From Acanthosepion esculentum (Eukaryota; Mollusca; Cephalopoda; Sepiida; Sepiidae): DNA of 64,000 nt. The notes under the pieces were generated by a model, which was given only the letters and a program-made list of their open reading frames with translations, was not told the DNA's origin and ran no database searches. Location: assembly GCA_964036315.1 (NCBI GenBank), contig OZ038509.1:28485968-28549967 (forward strand). The letters are read 5' to 3'. Shown one piece after another: positions 36,034 to 49,080 of the stretch. Numbering within the stretch: position 1 is the first letter of the stretch; each line of letters starts with the position of its first letter. The translations under genes were made by a program, and so were the position numbers.

Positions 36034-36371
36034 GACATATTTTAATAGTGTTCATAAATTGTTCTAATGAGCTAAAAGAATACATGTATTTACAAATTTT
36101 CTGAAAATGAAGCTTATATTTTTATTGCACAAATTTAATGGATGTCTGGTAAAAATTTGTGTAATTTTTTTAATTATAATTTAAAAATAAATTTTATATT
36201 TGAATTGCAGATACTGTCTACTAAACTTTTGTTTTCATTCTTGTAATATAAAAACATTGTTTGGTTTTATGGTATTGAAAAATTAGTGTTGGGATATGTT
36301 TGAAATATGTGATCAAGCAAAAGAAAATGGTGGTGACAGTGTACAGCTCTTTTTCATGAGATATTAATAAA
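34611..36371 (+). other. SRP19 3' UTR region with candidate poly(A) signals
   Basis: Downstream of the SRP19 stop, AATAAA occurs at 34818-34823, 35291-35296, 35754-35759 and 36366-36371. The first would give a UTR of about 230 nt. The last, followed within 30 nt by a T/G-rich stretch, would give about 1.8 kb. A long T run (about 36005-36033) lies within. Which signal is used cannot be decided from sequence. Confidence 0.4.
35335..35425 (+). repeat. Possible mariner terminal fragment
   Basis: ACGAGGGAGTACTGAAAAGT then TCTTGACC resembles mariner-type terminal repeats. A similar, weaker block lies at 62649. There is no transposase and no partner end nearby. Confidence 0.3.
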
Positions 36372-37400
36372 CCTGAACTTGAAAAAGATATTTGTTTCTC
36401 AATTTGAAATTTATAAATAAAATCTTTTTAATAATTACAGAGTTGGTGTTCTGATTTCAGTTATTATATAGCTAGAATGCTTTGAAATTTGATGTGTATT
36501 AGAGATATGTACAAAGGCATACTGAAAGTTCTGTCTGACAAGAAAGCCTTTCACAAAAATCTAATGTTTGCTTAGGTTTTAGGAAGTAATTTTACCAAAT
36601 TCTATTGTTGCTATAACAATGTATCCAGTTTATTTGTACTGCATTACTGTGTTATCAGATATAATTTATTCTTACAATAGATGTACTTAGAATTGGTAAA
36701 TGGCAGTGTACTCAAGTTTAAAATATGTCCAAAACTATTGGGTATACTACCTACAAATCTATAGTCTGATCACTAAATATTACTCAAGCAGGATTTTATA
36801 AGTTTATACTTGTTGCTCTGGTAATAAAAACATTGTAGCATCAATGATATAGTGATATTCTATAGTAACCTAATATCGGAAGTCATCCTTACTAGAATGT
36901 AACTCCTGACATTCTCACTTTATTGTACAATTAGGCAGACCATTCCAAGTTCAACTCATTTGTTAAGATTTGATTCAAGTACAAAAACTAGTTTGTTCAT
37001 GGGGGTTGGGTATTTTTCAACAATATTTTCTAAGGAAAATTTTGGTTGCATAATGATTAGCACATCCATGTTTTTTGAAAGCCGTTGGTAGTAACTTCAG
37101 TTCTTCATTGGTGCTGTTCCTGATGTTATACTTGTTTATAACTAAAAAAAGTTAAATTTTGGCATTAGTAGTAAGTGAAGAAAGCCATTATCATCTTTGT
37201 AGTTGGGAATATCATGCCTTTTGACTGTCAGTCTACTAAATATATACCCTAAGGCTGTTTATCGATCATACATTGAAAAACAAATTCAATGGCAATAACT
37301 TGGTAAACTTGAAATGTTATATCGGAAATTCTCTGTTTATCTTTTGGATTTAAAAAATATTAACATGAAAGTTAACTATACACTATTTACTAAAGCAGAT
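36372..37400. other. AT-rich intergenic stretch downstream of SRP19
   Basis: No coding or structural feature was recognised. Confidence 0.4.
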
Positions 37401-37402
37401 AT

Positions 37403-37612
37403 CCAAAGGCATGGCACGTGGAATTAGAACAATCTACCTCTGTGGGCTAAATAAGTTTTGGTTCGCAATTCCAACAAATATCACCTGAAGAAGGCCAGAA
37501 TGTACAACAGCTGAAACCTTGTGAATATAGCAATAAAGATGAGGATAACAAGGTAAATAGTGTAAGTAGGTAAAATACCTCATCTCAGGAATATAGACAT
37601 GATGAAAGTTAA
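37403..37612 (+). mobile_element. Penelope-like element terminal fragment
   Basis: GGCATGGCACGTGGAATTAG (from about 37409), ATCACCTGAAGAAGGCC, GTGAATATAGCAATAAAG and TACCTCATCTCAGGAATATA match, in order, the 3' end of the Penelope relic at 21.85-22.0 kb (minus strand) and the repeats at 19.2 kb. Confidence 0.6.
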
Positions 37613-37904
37613 ATTAGCCATATTGCCATGACTGACCAAGTATATTCTGTTAAATAAAAAATAATTATTGATATTTTTTTTTCTTGCACATGAACAGTGT
37701 TTATGATCTAAAAAGTTTGGGGATCCCTGCTCTGATTCATGTACATCCCTCTTATTAATATAAAGATCAATAAGAGTGGAAAGAAAATTTGCTCCAGTTA
37801 ACCAAGTGAGGAAAACTGGCTTTCTTGGACTTGAAAACTAAATGCCTTGTGTTGGAGAGAAATACCTAGCTACCAAGATATAAATTGCCTATTGTGGTGC
37901 ATAG

Positions 37905-39960
37905 TGGTTGACCAGACGTTTCGCTCTCTGTCCATCCATACGCTAACATATTTGTGTTTGGCGATTTTAACGCCCATCACAACCAGTGATTTAACGCTAC
38001 TACCGACCTCGCAGGCATTCATACTCTCAACTTTTCAGTCTCTCAATCCATCACTCAGATAATCGATTTCCCCACGCGTTTTGGCTACAACCGTGACTGT
38101 AAGGCCTCACTCCTCGACCTGTGTTTTACCTCCATCCCTGAGTCTTGTAGTGCCACGCAGCTCTGTCCTATCGGTAACTCCGATCATGCTGTAGTGTCTG
38201 TTAGCATCTCCTTCAGCCCCACCCCCTGCAAAGAGCTTCCTACCACCAGAACCACATTCTGCTACCAACGGGCTGACTGGGACTCGTTTCGTGACTTCCT
38301 CCGCGATGTCCCCTGGGATGCTATATTTAAGCTCCCCACTCATGATTGTGCTTCTGAGTTCTCTTCCTGGATTAAAGCCGGTATCGAAGCTTTCATCCTC
38401 TCCAGGAAATTCAAAGTCAAACCGCGCTCCTCCCCCTGGTTCACAGCTGCTTGCTCAGCCGCCATTGCCCATAGGAACCACTTCTTTCACCGTTTTCGTA
38501 GTGATATGTCCGACTCCAACAGACGTCTATTTACCTCTGCCCGCAATGAGTGTAAGCGTATCCTCGACGATGCCAAGTCACTATTTGCTGCTCGGATGAA
38601 GGAACGTATTGCATCCCGCAAATTTGGCTCCAAAGACTATTGGCGCCTCTGCAAGTGCGTTCTGAATAATAACAAACCCTCCATTCCTCCCCTGTTCAAT
38701 CAGTTTGAGGTCCTGACCACCTCTGCCGACAAGGCCGAATGCTTCGCTCGGAAGTTTTCTTCCAATTCTACGCTAGATTCTTCAGGGGTACCCTTGCCCG
38801 ATTTCCCTCCCAGAACTGAGGCCCTCCTGGACAGTTTACACATAACCCCGTCGTCGGTATTGGGCATTATTTCTAACTGAGATCACCACGTGGTGACGGA
38901 ATACCAGCCATTGTCCTGAAGAAATGCGCACCTGAACTGGCGCCTGCCCTCTCTAAATTGTACAACCGTTGCCTCAAGGAGTCCTGTTTTCCTGACTGCT
39001 GGAAGTCCTCAACCATTGTTCCTGTCTTAAGAACTCTGGTGACCCCTCCGACCCTTCCAATTACCGTCCTATCAGTCTCCTACCCCTCTTCGGCAAAGTC
39101 TTCGAGGCCATTATCAACGCCGAAGTGATTAATCACCTGATATCCCACGATCTGCTCTCAGACAAGCAGTATGGTTTCCGCTTTGCCCGATCAACTGCCG
39201 ATGTGCTTACGGCCATCACTGAATTGTCTACCAAGCTATCCATAATAACGGTGAAGCTCGTGCCGTGGCCCTTGACATCTCCAAAGCATTCGATAGAGTT
39301 TGGCATACCGGTCTCCTTCGCAAGCTTCAGGGTTATGGTATCACAGGTCGATTGTTTGACCTAATACAATTATTTCTGTCAAACCGGGATTTGAAGGTTG
39401 TTCTCAGTGGATTCATCTCCAGCTCCTATCCCACTAACGCAGGTGTTCCTCAAGGCTCCATCCTTGGCCCTACTCTGTTCCTCATATTTATAAACGACCT
39501 TTCTGACGCCATAGACTCCCAAGTCGGCATCTCCGCTGACGACACCACTATTTACTCCTGCCTCAAACACAAATCTAGTGAGGCGGACAAAATTAACCTG
39601 GCAGCTCAAATTGAAAAGGACCTCCAATCGGTTGTGAACTGGGGAGAGAAATGGATGGTTAACTTTAACGCCTCTAAAACAAAACTGCTCTCCATTAACC
39701 ACCACAAGGATCCATCCCTGCATCCCATTAGAATGTCTGAAGACCAACTTCTCGAGAGCTCCTTTCTGCGGCTGCTCGGTCTCACGCTGTCTGCTGATCT
39801 GAGATGGAACAAATACATCGAGTCAGTTGCATCAGCCACCACAAGGAAAGTTGGTTCTCTGTGCCGAGCCAGGAAATCTTTTTCCTCGGAATCGATCCTC
39901 CAAGTCTATAAATCGACCATTCGCCCTCGCATGGAGTATTGCAAGTGGAAGTTGTATGAA
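37905..39960 (+). mobile_element. LINE (Jockey/CR1 group), recent but frameshifted and 3' truncated
   Basis: The endonuclease C-terminal part is at 37950-38220 (FVFGDFNAHH, IIDFPTRFGYN, GNSDHAVVSVSI). The linker is at 38194-38880. The RT blocks are DGIPAIVLKKCAPELAPALS (from about 38896), NYRPISLLPLFGKVFE (from about 39060), LLSDKQYGFR (from about 39152), ALDISKAFDRVWH (39265), GVPQGSILGPTLF (39442) and a SADDTTIYS core (from about 39532) with both Asp intact. The thumb runs to RPRMEYC (about 39945), where similarity stops abruptly, so the end of the ORF is lost. Breaks: a stop at 38878 with a frame change, another frame change near 39000-39040, and one near 39250. GC content is clearly higher than its surroundings. 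The 19.4-21.0 kb relic is a distant member of the same group. Confidence 0.82.
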
Positions 39961-40510
39961 TGATAGTGATCCATACAGTCTGTTCTCTGTTTTTTCTCTT
40001 TGACTCATTAAAAGGAAAACCACTCTGCCATGTCCATTTATGTCTCCTATTATATGTTTTTGTTATTTCTATTTCTTTATCCTCTTTTGTACACCCTCCC
40101 CTATACATTGCTAGGTTTGCCACCATTCATCAGGTAAGATGCTGAGGTATATGGAACTCAAATACCAGCTAACATATGCAAGAAGGTTGTATACAATCAG
40201 GTAAAACAAAATGCTTTTATAAATAAGCTATGTTAAAATTTCCCCACAAGTTTTGATTGTTGATTTTTGATTATTAATACATACATATTCTGAATAATCC
40301 AAGGAACGCAAGATACAAGGGTTTTAAATATTCTTTATTCAATAATGGTTTACAGAAAAAGTTAGATGTAATGGGATTTAGACACGGATATATAAAAAAA
40401 CATCAGACATTGATAGAAAGAAGCAATATCAAGCAAATGTACATTATAAATGAAAAAATGGAGACAACACTCTCAAAATTTGTTCAAAAGTGGATTTTTT
40501 TTCATCAATA

Positions 40511-40556
<46 letters not shown>

Positions 40557-41225
40557 GTAAATATTGATAGTAGTCATTTAGGAAAAAAATGTAACGATGA
40601 AAATGATAAATAGCACTCGAAAAGTTTTTCGAACCATTTAAAATGATTGTTGTTTTAAAAAATGTCTACATTTCGGCTTCACTTTAAAGCATAAATTTAA
40701 AATCATTAATCATTTCAATTTTAATAAAAAAAAAGTTTGTTTAATTTCTTATTTGCAACAGACATAAAAACATTTTTTTTTTAATTTTCTTTAAAATTTT
40801 TTTAAACAAAATATTACTTCTGAATACTTGTCATAGAATAAAAATATATAAATTCCAATATATATTCACGTTTGTTGGATGTATGTATGTAAATGTGAAT
40901 GCATGGCGACTTTTTTTTGTAATTTAAAAAAATGCCCCATTTCTTGTATCTTGTTAGCTTTGGAAGACGCTGATATGTTGTCGCCCCTCAGAGGTGTACA
41001 ATTTGAGCAAAACATCCCTGGAGGACTGAATATAAATCATTTAAAGCACAATTTTTTAATTTGATGTCTTTATTTTTTTACTTTTATTAAAAAAAGGTAT
41101 TATGAACGGTTCTTGCTTCAGACTAGGTTTTGGGAGACACATTGGAAAGGATAATCCAGAACTAGTAATTTCAGTTGCTTTTTATCACAACTCACTCCAT
41201 CATTTTATGGTGGTCAGGAGGTAAT
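39961..41225. other. AT-rich sequence with one (AT)n tract
   Basis: No gene recognised. An (AT)n microsatellite lies at 40515-40556. Confidence 0.5.
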
Positions 41226-41227
41226 GC

Positions 41228-41316
41228 GTATCTTATGTGACTCGAACTGGCATCTCTTTTCACATTCTTGCATACGAAAGCTACCACACTACTTTCAGGC
41301 ATCGCTGATATATATA
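41228..41316 (-). repeat. Possible tRNA-derived SINE head
   Basis: The minus strand reads GTGTGGTAGCTTTCGTATGC and then CAGTTCGAGTCAC, a good B box (GTTCGAGTC) about 25 nt after an A-box-like stretch. The 3' end and family are not defined. Confidence 0.35.
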
Positions 41317-41689
41317 CAAAAACTTAATCTTAAATTTTTTTGGATGATACTAAAATCGGTAATAATTTATTATTGCTGAAATTTTGTTGCGACATTAATT
41401 GATGAGGAAGATATTTAAATACTATTGGCACATAACAGAAACAAAAATATATGATTGATTAAGTGACTTTTTTAGCATGTTAACAACATTTACATTTGAA
41501 TGACTGACATTATAGAAATGTATTAAGTTGAGAAAAAAATCCTGTCACATTTTTGACATGATCACCTGGGAGTACTTTTTCACTGCTTACGGTAAAATAA
41601 CCATTAATTTTTACATTCTAATGATTTTTCTTTGTAGGTTAATTAATATCAGAGTAGGTAAATTTTATATGAATTTTAATCTTTTTAAA

Positions 41690-42310
41690 ATCAGAATTTT
41701 AGATCAGACCCATATCAGACTACTGTAAGAATTCAAAAAGGGCTTTTCAGCAACGGAAGTGGCAAGAAATATTTATTCTGTTTATGGAAATGAAAGTGTC
41801 CGGATATACCAACGATGGTTTGGTCAGTTTCAATCAGGAAAGTATTCTCTTTAAGATTCTCTTTGATCTGGACAACCCAATTCTGTCAATATTGGGCTTT
41901 TACAATTGATTGTTGAGAAAAATCCTAGACAATATGCGCAAGTATACACACTTCAAATCAACTATGATCATAAAACCCCTTCATGAACTCGAAAAAATGT
42001 CAAAATTTGGTCAGTGGGTCCCTAATCACCTGTCAACTTCTTAAATTAATCCATTAATAAATTAATCCAGTTGCTATTTCTTAGTCATTGAAGAGTAGAC
42101 TTGCTATTGAACCTTTCCTCAGTAAAATCATCACCAGTGATAAATAGTAAGTTCTCTAATGATAAGTACTGAAAATGGAGAATCCATCCCAAAACTAGGA
42201 CACTGTCCGAAAAAGTTATGGTCTGTGTTTGCTGGAATACAAAGGATGTTATTGTTGTCTATTATGAAGTAGCAAAGTACATCTTCAATTGCGACAGGAC
42301 TAACTTTTTA
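41690..42310 (+). mobile_element. Mariner transposase relic 1
   Basis: EFKKGFSATEVARNIYSVYG (from about 41730), RIYQRWFGQFQSGKYSL, then SGQPNSVN and EKNPRQYAQ give the N-terminal helix-turn-helix region of a Tc1/mariner transposase. KVMVCVCWN followed by V-Y-Y-E (42215-42270) comes from the catalytic domain. Stops and deletions throughout. Confidence 0.68.
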
Positions 42311-43179
42311 ACTTAATGTTTTCAGAACAAAGTAATAATAGATTTTACATTTGCATAAATATGAAAGAAATGAACCGTATGGTGAAATTGAATATAATTC
42401 AGTATTTTATTAGAACAGAGATCATGATGGTAACCAGATCTGATTCAGATATAATTATTTAAAATATGCCTATTGTACGGCACATACATAAAGTCGCATA
42501 TAATTTATGATCTGGAAAGTAAAATGTCCGAACTGAATGTGTGACAATGGGAAAATCATTAAAATACACAAATATAACTTGTACAGGTATGCAGTTCAAT
42601 ATTTAAACCGTTTGAGCAAACAAAATACTGGTTTTGGTTTACATAGTAGTTACAGGACGACAGGACGAAGTAAAAATATATTATCACTCGTGGAATACAC
42701 GATTGTAACGATAAAACTTTGAAATGAAGAATGGTAAGCGTTCATTGAATTTTTTTTTTCAATGGAAATGTAACATTTGGTGTAAAACGACAGACACTAA
42801 TTGAATAAGAGACAACATGAATTACAGACAAAAAAGAAATGTCTAATTTGGGAGAGACTTCTTGTCTGAGCAAAGAACCTCGGTAGGTTGGCTACTGGAA
42901 CCGGAAAACAACATTGTTAAAAATTAGTATACAAAAAATTTATGTACAGTTTTACTTTTAAGGCATCCGATTCTATGAGGCCAGGTCAGATTCTAGGCGA
43001 AAGTAAGGCAACATTTGACAAAAAATCTCGTCCGGATCTGAAGAGACAGAACAGTATAAATTTACACATTCTCTGGCCTAAAGTTTACTTACTGTCATCA
43101 CACAATATGATACAAAGTATTATAAATAAATTAACATTTTCTAATTTAAAAGAAAAGCAAAAACTACAGTCATCTTAAA

Positions 43180-44390
43180 ATTAATATCTAAAAACATACA
43201 AACTACAAATGCAATTGTACATTCTATCATTAGGAATCTAATAAAAAGTATACAAGCCATAAATGAATCTAAACAACTCGTAATTAGAGCAAATAAATAC
43301 CAATATGAAAAACTAAATAAAAACCTGTGATATTTGTTAACAAATTAATTCAGTAAAAAATATATTTGTATCAAATCATTGCAAAAGTTTGGTGCTCTAT
43401 TTTCATTGTTATAAAATGACCGCGACTTTATATTGGTGCTTGATTTGGTGCCGATTTCTGGTGTGTTCTAAATTGTAACCCTATACCGTTCAGTTGCGTG
43501 TTGAATGTTGACGTGTAGCAGTAATGACGACCTAAATCAACCCGTACATTTTTTTACTTTACGAATGTGTAAGCAAACGCAAAAGCAACTAGAGAAACAA
43601 CAAGAAACACACACACACAAAAAAAGTTTTTTATAACAAACAAGGAAAATTTGTATTTGTCTGTAATGATGTACCTGCATAGAGGTTACTTCCCTTTGAT
43701 TGAAATTAAAGTCTTTCTTTACTAATGAAATATTTTATCTGAGCTCGTAAAAAGTTGAATGAACTTGCCGCTCAAAATATTCACTGTGAGAGAGTTGAAA
43801 AAATTCTGTAAAGCTGAGAATATGTTGAGTAAACTTTTAGCTTTAGAAGAGTTGAAAGAGTGAATATTCCGTAATTAAGTTTCCATTGCTTGTAATGTAA
43901 GTTGTAATGTAATTAAGTTTCATTGCTTGTAGTTGAATATTCATAATATGTTAATTTGTAATGTTCGTAATGAAGTTTGGAAAATTTCTTACGTACGTGT
44001 ATGTGTGCGTGTGTGAATGTAATTTCTTAGCGTCCACCAGCAAGGGGTCGAGACTCGATTTCTTTTACAACTACATTTTTCGTAAGCCAATGAAATCAAG
44101 AAAGCGGAAGAACGAACTTGTGTCTACTATTTATAATCAACGTAATCACGTGACAAACTCGAAAGGCATTGACAGATTTTGGTCGGAATTATTTTTTCGT
44201 CAGGTCAAGAACTAGGTCGATGATAGGACGTAGTTGAGAACATGATTTAAATATTAACTGACCAATCAGAAGTTGAGGTTTTCTGAAAAATATGTATGAA
44301 GCTGAATGAGCTCTGTGATTCGCTTTTTACACAAATTTGCGCAAAAATTGAGAAATAAGAAAGTGGTAGCGTGATGCTAAAGACGTTTTG
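43180..44390. other. AT-rich sequence between mariner relics
   Basis: No gene recognised. A short direct duplication of GTAATTAAGTTTC-CATTGCTTGTA lies at about 43872-43930. Confidence 0.45.
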
Positions 44391-44399
44391 TCTACAAAT

Positions 44400-45350
44400 G
44401 AATGCCTTAAAGATAGAGGATGAAAAGTTGTCATATCATGCTCTACGAATTTCGGAACTACCACAAAAACATTCAGGACGTTTACTTAGATTGCACTCCA
44501 GCTCTTCGAACAAAGTGGTTTGGCAGATTTCGTTAGGGTGAACCTAAACTATCAACCAGGTTCCAGCCGATCTTCTGACCTCGATGAGGGAGTTCTGTTT
44601 GCCATCGTTGAGAATAAACCAAAGATTTCGATGGAAGAGATTGCTAAGAGTTTGAAAATCGATATCTCAGCTGCATTTCATCTTTTGAAGAGATGTGGCT
44701 GTCACATTCTTTAACGGAACAGAAAAACCAGGATCGTGTTTATGCGATGATTTATTTGCTATTTACTCCACGAAAAGGATCCGTTCTTGGGCAGAATTGT
44801 CACATGCAATGAAACATGAATCATTTACGATAACGTTCGACACAAATGGAGCTGAGAGCAGAACCTGTGGTTAAAGCGGGCTTGCATCCAATGAAGCCAT
44901 TGCTGTACGTTTGGTGGGGTTGCAGCTTCTTCCAGCAGGTGAAACAATAATTGCAAAAAAGTATTGCGAGCAAATCATCAATCTCAATGCGGCTATTCAA
45001 GAAAAACAGCAAATTGAAAAAGTGTCATTTTACAGATCAGATCACAACAACGCAAGACCGCATGTTGCAAAAAAACAGACCTCGCAGAAGCTTAAAGAAG
45101 TGAACATAGAAACCCTTCAGCATCTACCATATTCTCCTGACTTGGCTTCATCGGATTTTCATTTGTAAAAATTTCTACATAACAATTAAATATTTTAAAT
45201 GACAAAAAACTGACTGTACAGTCAATCAAAAACATCCATCCTCCAGCAAAAAACACGAAGTTTCTACGAGAATGGCATCAACAAATTTGTAGAACGACAG
45301 GAGACGTTTGTTAAAAACAATGGAGATTATGTATTATTTGACTAATGTTT
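44400..45350 (+). mobile_element. Mariner transposase relic 2
   Basis: The DNA-binding part is at 44515-44700 (SDLDEGVLFAIVENKPKISM, EEIAKSLKIDIS). The catalytic part is at 44780-45165 with EPVVKAGLHP-like, GGVAASSSR-frame remnants, HNNARPHVAKKQTSQKLKE and LPYSPDLASSDFHL. The latter is the second and third catalytic-block region of mariner. The tail ends near 45345. Frameshifts separate the blocks. Confidence 0.75.
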
Positions 45351-45583
45351 TTTGTTTTTGATTTTCTAATTGAACACGAACTTTTGCAATGATCTGATTT
45401 TAAAGTGAATTAATGAATATCTAAGATATAAATGTTTATTTAATGAAGTTAGAAAAAGTCGAAAAGTTTTAGTTTATCACTATTAAAAATAAAAGACGCA
45501 AAAGAAATATTCACAAAACTTAAATTGTACTTTTTTCAAGATTAACTAAATTTGGTCGATTCATACCGCTAAATTAAAATCAC

Positions 45584-46214
45584 ATGAAAATAGGTACTTC
45601 CAAAGACTCGCTAAAAATGAGCATACCTAATGAAGAACATGACCTAAACTTGATAAAAAGAAAGTTTTATCGTAAAAATATTTCTTATTATTAAGAATCA
45701 AAACCAAAGGATATTTTGATTATTAAATTATATTTTAAACCTTTTTAAAACTTCCAAAATTTTGGTTAAAATTTTATCGTATATACACAACATTATCAGA
45801 AAATAAGAGCGGCAATTATAGCAAATTTGAAGCTAAAGTACCTAAAATTCAATAAAACATTAGATTACTTAAAATATTTTATTAAAATCCTAAATAAGGG
45901 CCTTACGTTATATTCTTTAAGTATTTTTTACAGATAAGTACCTGTAGAAAAAAAAAATTCAAATCGGATTAATTAAATTTTAAATCAGTTAATCTTCCTC
46001 GAATAAAGTTTTAGAAAGTTATATTTTATTTTTGATATTGTTTTTAATAATGAGAATTACGTTGTGCTGAGGGATTTGTGAATAATAAATTCCAATATAA
46101 ATTCGTTTATTAGAAATTTAATCTATTTGCTTGAAACTAAAACTAAACTTCAAGAAAGATTTTTCATTTTAAATCTTAGGTATCATTTTTCTTTGGAGGT
46201 ACCTCCATGAAAAT
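45584..46214 (+). mobile_element. GGTACC-ended non-autonomous element with 8-bp target duplication (copy 3)
   Basis: ATGAAAAT flanks the element on both sides (45584-45591 and 46207-46214). The left end AGGTACTTCCAAAGA and right end TCTTTGGAGGTACCT are inverted, one mismatch in 15. The interior is AT-rich and non-coding. It shares AAATTCAATAAAACATTAGA, TAAATCAGTTAAT and TTCCTCG blocks with the 1.44-kb copy at 49.5 kb, of which it looks like an internal-deletion form. Confidence 0.68.
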
Positions 46215-48410
46215 GTGAAAATCACTTTCCTTTACATAGTTGAATAAAATTAGTGATAAGATTTTGGTTTATGTATCAGCAGAAAAATAAAATTAGTGAA
46301 AGGCACTTAGTTGATTTAGAAACACTAACAGTTTAAGGCAAAGCTGGTGTTACGGTTAAAAGGAGATAATCAGTCCCAAAAATTTTAAAAGTTATCTCCC
46401 ATGTTTGTAATTTTTGGCCCTGAGAAAAGAAAGTTATTGCTTTTAATGATTGAGAATATTTTTTTTCCTTTCTGTGAAACATAAAATGAATTCTTAATTA
46501 TTATGCTTAACTTATGATTGCTTTTTTTTGACGTGGTAATTATTTGTGACCGTTTAATTGAAGTGTACTGAAGAATATACCAAAATATGTGAAATTAAAT
46601 AAAAATGAACTACAAATCAAAATTTAGTAGACAAAATAATTGAACAAAACATGATCTAAAACATTTTGTAAAAACAAAAACTAAGACTAATTATTGATAT
46701 CAAGATATCGTCTCAATGAAACCAAAAATACAAAAAACTAAAAGACAATTATAACAGGACGAACAGAACTGAATTGTTAAAGACTGAAAAGTAAACAGAG
46801 AATTTATAAATTGGCAATGAATATAAAATGAAAATAATATTGAGAAATAATGTTGATAAAATAAACCGTTAAAATTATATTAAATTAGAATGAAATAATT
46901 TAAAGTTATTTTAAAATAGAAAGATATAGAACAAATCTATTCGGTTATGAATAAAAACGTGATATGGATAAACTGGATATAAAATTAAATAAATTAAAAA
47001 TAATGTAACAGTAAAAATTATTTATTAGACAAAAGAATTGAAATTAATAGATTTTGATCTAAAAAAGATCACCTCAAGATGTAATAAATTATTTTATATA
47101 TAATTTTCTAATCAAACATTCTGAAGTGATATAAGATACCGAAAAACAGGTTTGTTTATCATAAAACATAATTAATTCTCTTCCTAAATAAGAAAGTATA
47201 GCAATCCAGAAAAGTTTGAAATTCACTAGTTAAATTTTATGAATAATACTTCCAATATATAAAATAGAAAAGTATTTATAAAAAAGAAGAAAAAAAGAAC
47301 ACTAAAAATTCTATTATCATAAAGCATATCACAATCTAGACAACATACATATGACAATAACAAGCATAAATATGAATGCTAGTCGTTATTTTAAGAAGTG
47401 AGAACTAACGAAAAGATTTGAAATTGACAACTTTTTCATTTCAGTGAAACAGCAGTTAAACACTTTTCTTTCTTTCTTTTTTTCACTGAAACCAAGTAGT
47501 ATCTTTTCCCCTCTTTCCACGAGATCAAAGCGGAATAGTCCATTATTTATGAGGTATTGGCAGGGCGTAACCGTTGTGCGAATTAACAAGGTGAGTGGCA
47601 AGCACGATCATAATAGGACATTCTGCACGAAGTGCCTGGCTATTTCGAGGATAGTCAACAAAATACCTGACTTATCCTAAAAAACATTTCCTGCTGACTT
47701 TACGATCTAAATTTCTTTGGCTGTGGAGAACCTGTGTGTCACTACTGCATAGACTTATAGTTTTGACAAGTTATTTAAAAAATACAACTAGATCGCTAAA
47801 AATGCTGCAAAATCAACTTGGAAGTGTTTACTCAACATTCTTTCTGGTCGGCATTCTGATTCATATCCCTTCATGAATTATAAAACCAACACATTCTCTG
47901 GATATCTCTAAATGTCTACGCAATTCTTTTTGTCCAGATTCGTTGATTGGTCCATATTAGGTTATGAAGAAGATCAACATTTCCAGGAGTTGATAGAGTT
48001 GAAGGCTTCCCAGACAATGCTTCAAATAGTTCAAACATAATAATCTTAAAAATCTTTCAGAAATATCAGAAAGGATATTTAACGTTTAGTGATACAGTAG
48101 ACGAAATTACAGAATAAGCAGTTTTACATAACAGAATTAACTGATACGTACATGTATAGACCCATATGTACGTATAGAGGATTAGAACAAATATTCATAA
48201 CGGTTTCAGTTGGTGACGTTTGAATGCGTGATTTCATTTCACACATGACTGAAATTTATGCCATATGTATATATTCTGTAAGGTGATATTTCAACATATC
48301 TTTCTGTATAATTCGAGTGTGAACTAAATTTTGAATGTTTTTACGTTAGAAGTAAAAATGGAAGAAAATTAGATGCATTTTCGTTACTTGAAGACCGTTT
48401 ATTTACGTAA
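46215..48410. other. AT-rich intergenic sequence
   Basis: No gene recognised. Open frames near 47386-47680 have no family motif. Confidence 0.4.
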
Positions 48411-48414
48411 AGGA

Positions 48415-49080
48415 AAAACGCCGTATAAACAACAAAAAAGATAACGTTTATGGAGATGGTGCCATAGCTGAGAGTACTGTTTTTTCACTGAATTCAGAAG
48501 TGGAAATTTTGATATGGAAGACCTAGAACGTTCAGACATGCAGTTGTTGATGATGACCAAATCGAAACGTTGATTAAAAATAATCCACGTCATGATACGG
48601 GACATCTCAGAGGTACTCCATATATCTCATATGAGCATTGTAAGGCATGTAAAATACTTGCATACGGGGGTCATTACGATATTTGGGTGCCTCACGATTT
48701 AATGTAAAAAATTTAATGGGTCGCATTATGTTGTGTATCTGGTGCTACTGGAAGGGCTAAATGTATTACTAGCTCCTTTTGCAATCAGACGTTGAATTCA
48801 GACAAGTACTACTCGCAATTGGACCGATTAAAAGCAACCATTGAGGGAAAGCACTCTAAGCTAGTCAATAGGAAAGGTATAGTTTTCGATCAGGACAACA
48901 GCAGATCTCACATTTCTTTGTAGACCGTGTAGAAATTTTGTGGGATGACAAAGCCCCCCACCTCCCCATACACCTGCTGTATTTACATGACTTCGCACCA
49001 TCGGATTATCAGATATTTCGATCGCCGCAAATTTTAATTTAATGAGATAAAATTCAATTCTGTTTCATAAATGTATTCTG
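48415..49080 (+). mobile_element. Mariner transposase relic 3
   Basis: GDGAIAEST (from about 48451), a shifted frame with VDDDQIETLIKNNPRHDTG, then ITIFGC/VPHDL and N-L-M-G-R-I (about 48660-48725), then a catalytic-domain end with HDFAPSDYQIFRSPQ (about 48985-49030). Heavily eroded; a large internal part is missing. Confidence 0.65.

Noticed and set aside
37470..37560. Clear-cut hammerhead ribozyme
   Set aside because: The CTGAAGA and GAAA core and a stem after GAAA exist, but stem I and stem II cannot be formed convincingly, so it is kept only as a finding.
37847..38062. Independent small gene at the start of the 37.9-kb LINE
   Set aside because: The correct reading in another frame gives the LINE endonuclease (FGDFNAHH).
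43961..44215. 84-codon open frame with a basic stretch
   Set aside because: No family recognised; it includes a GT-rich simple repeat and lies in AT-rich sequence between mariner relics.
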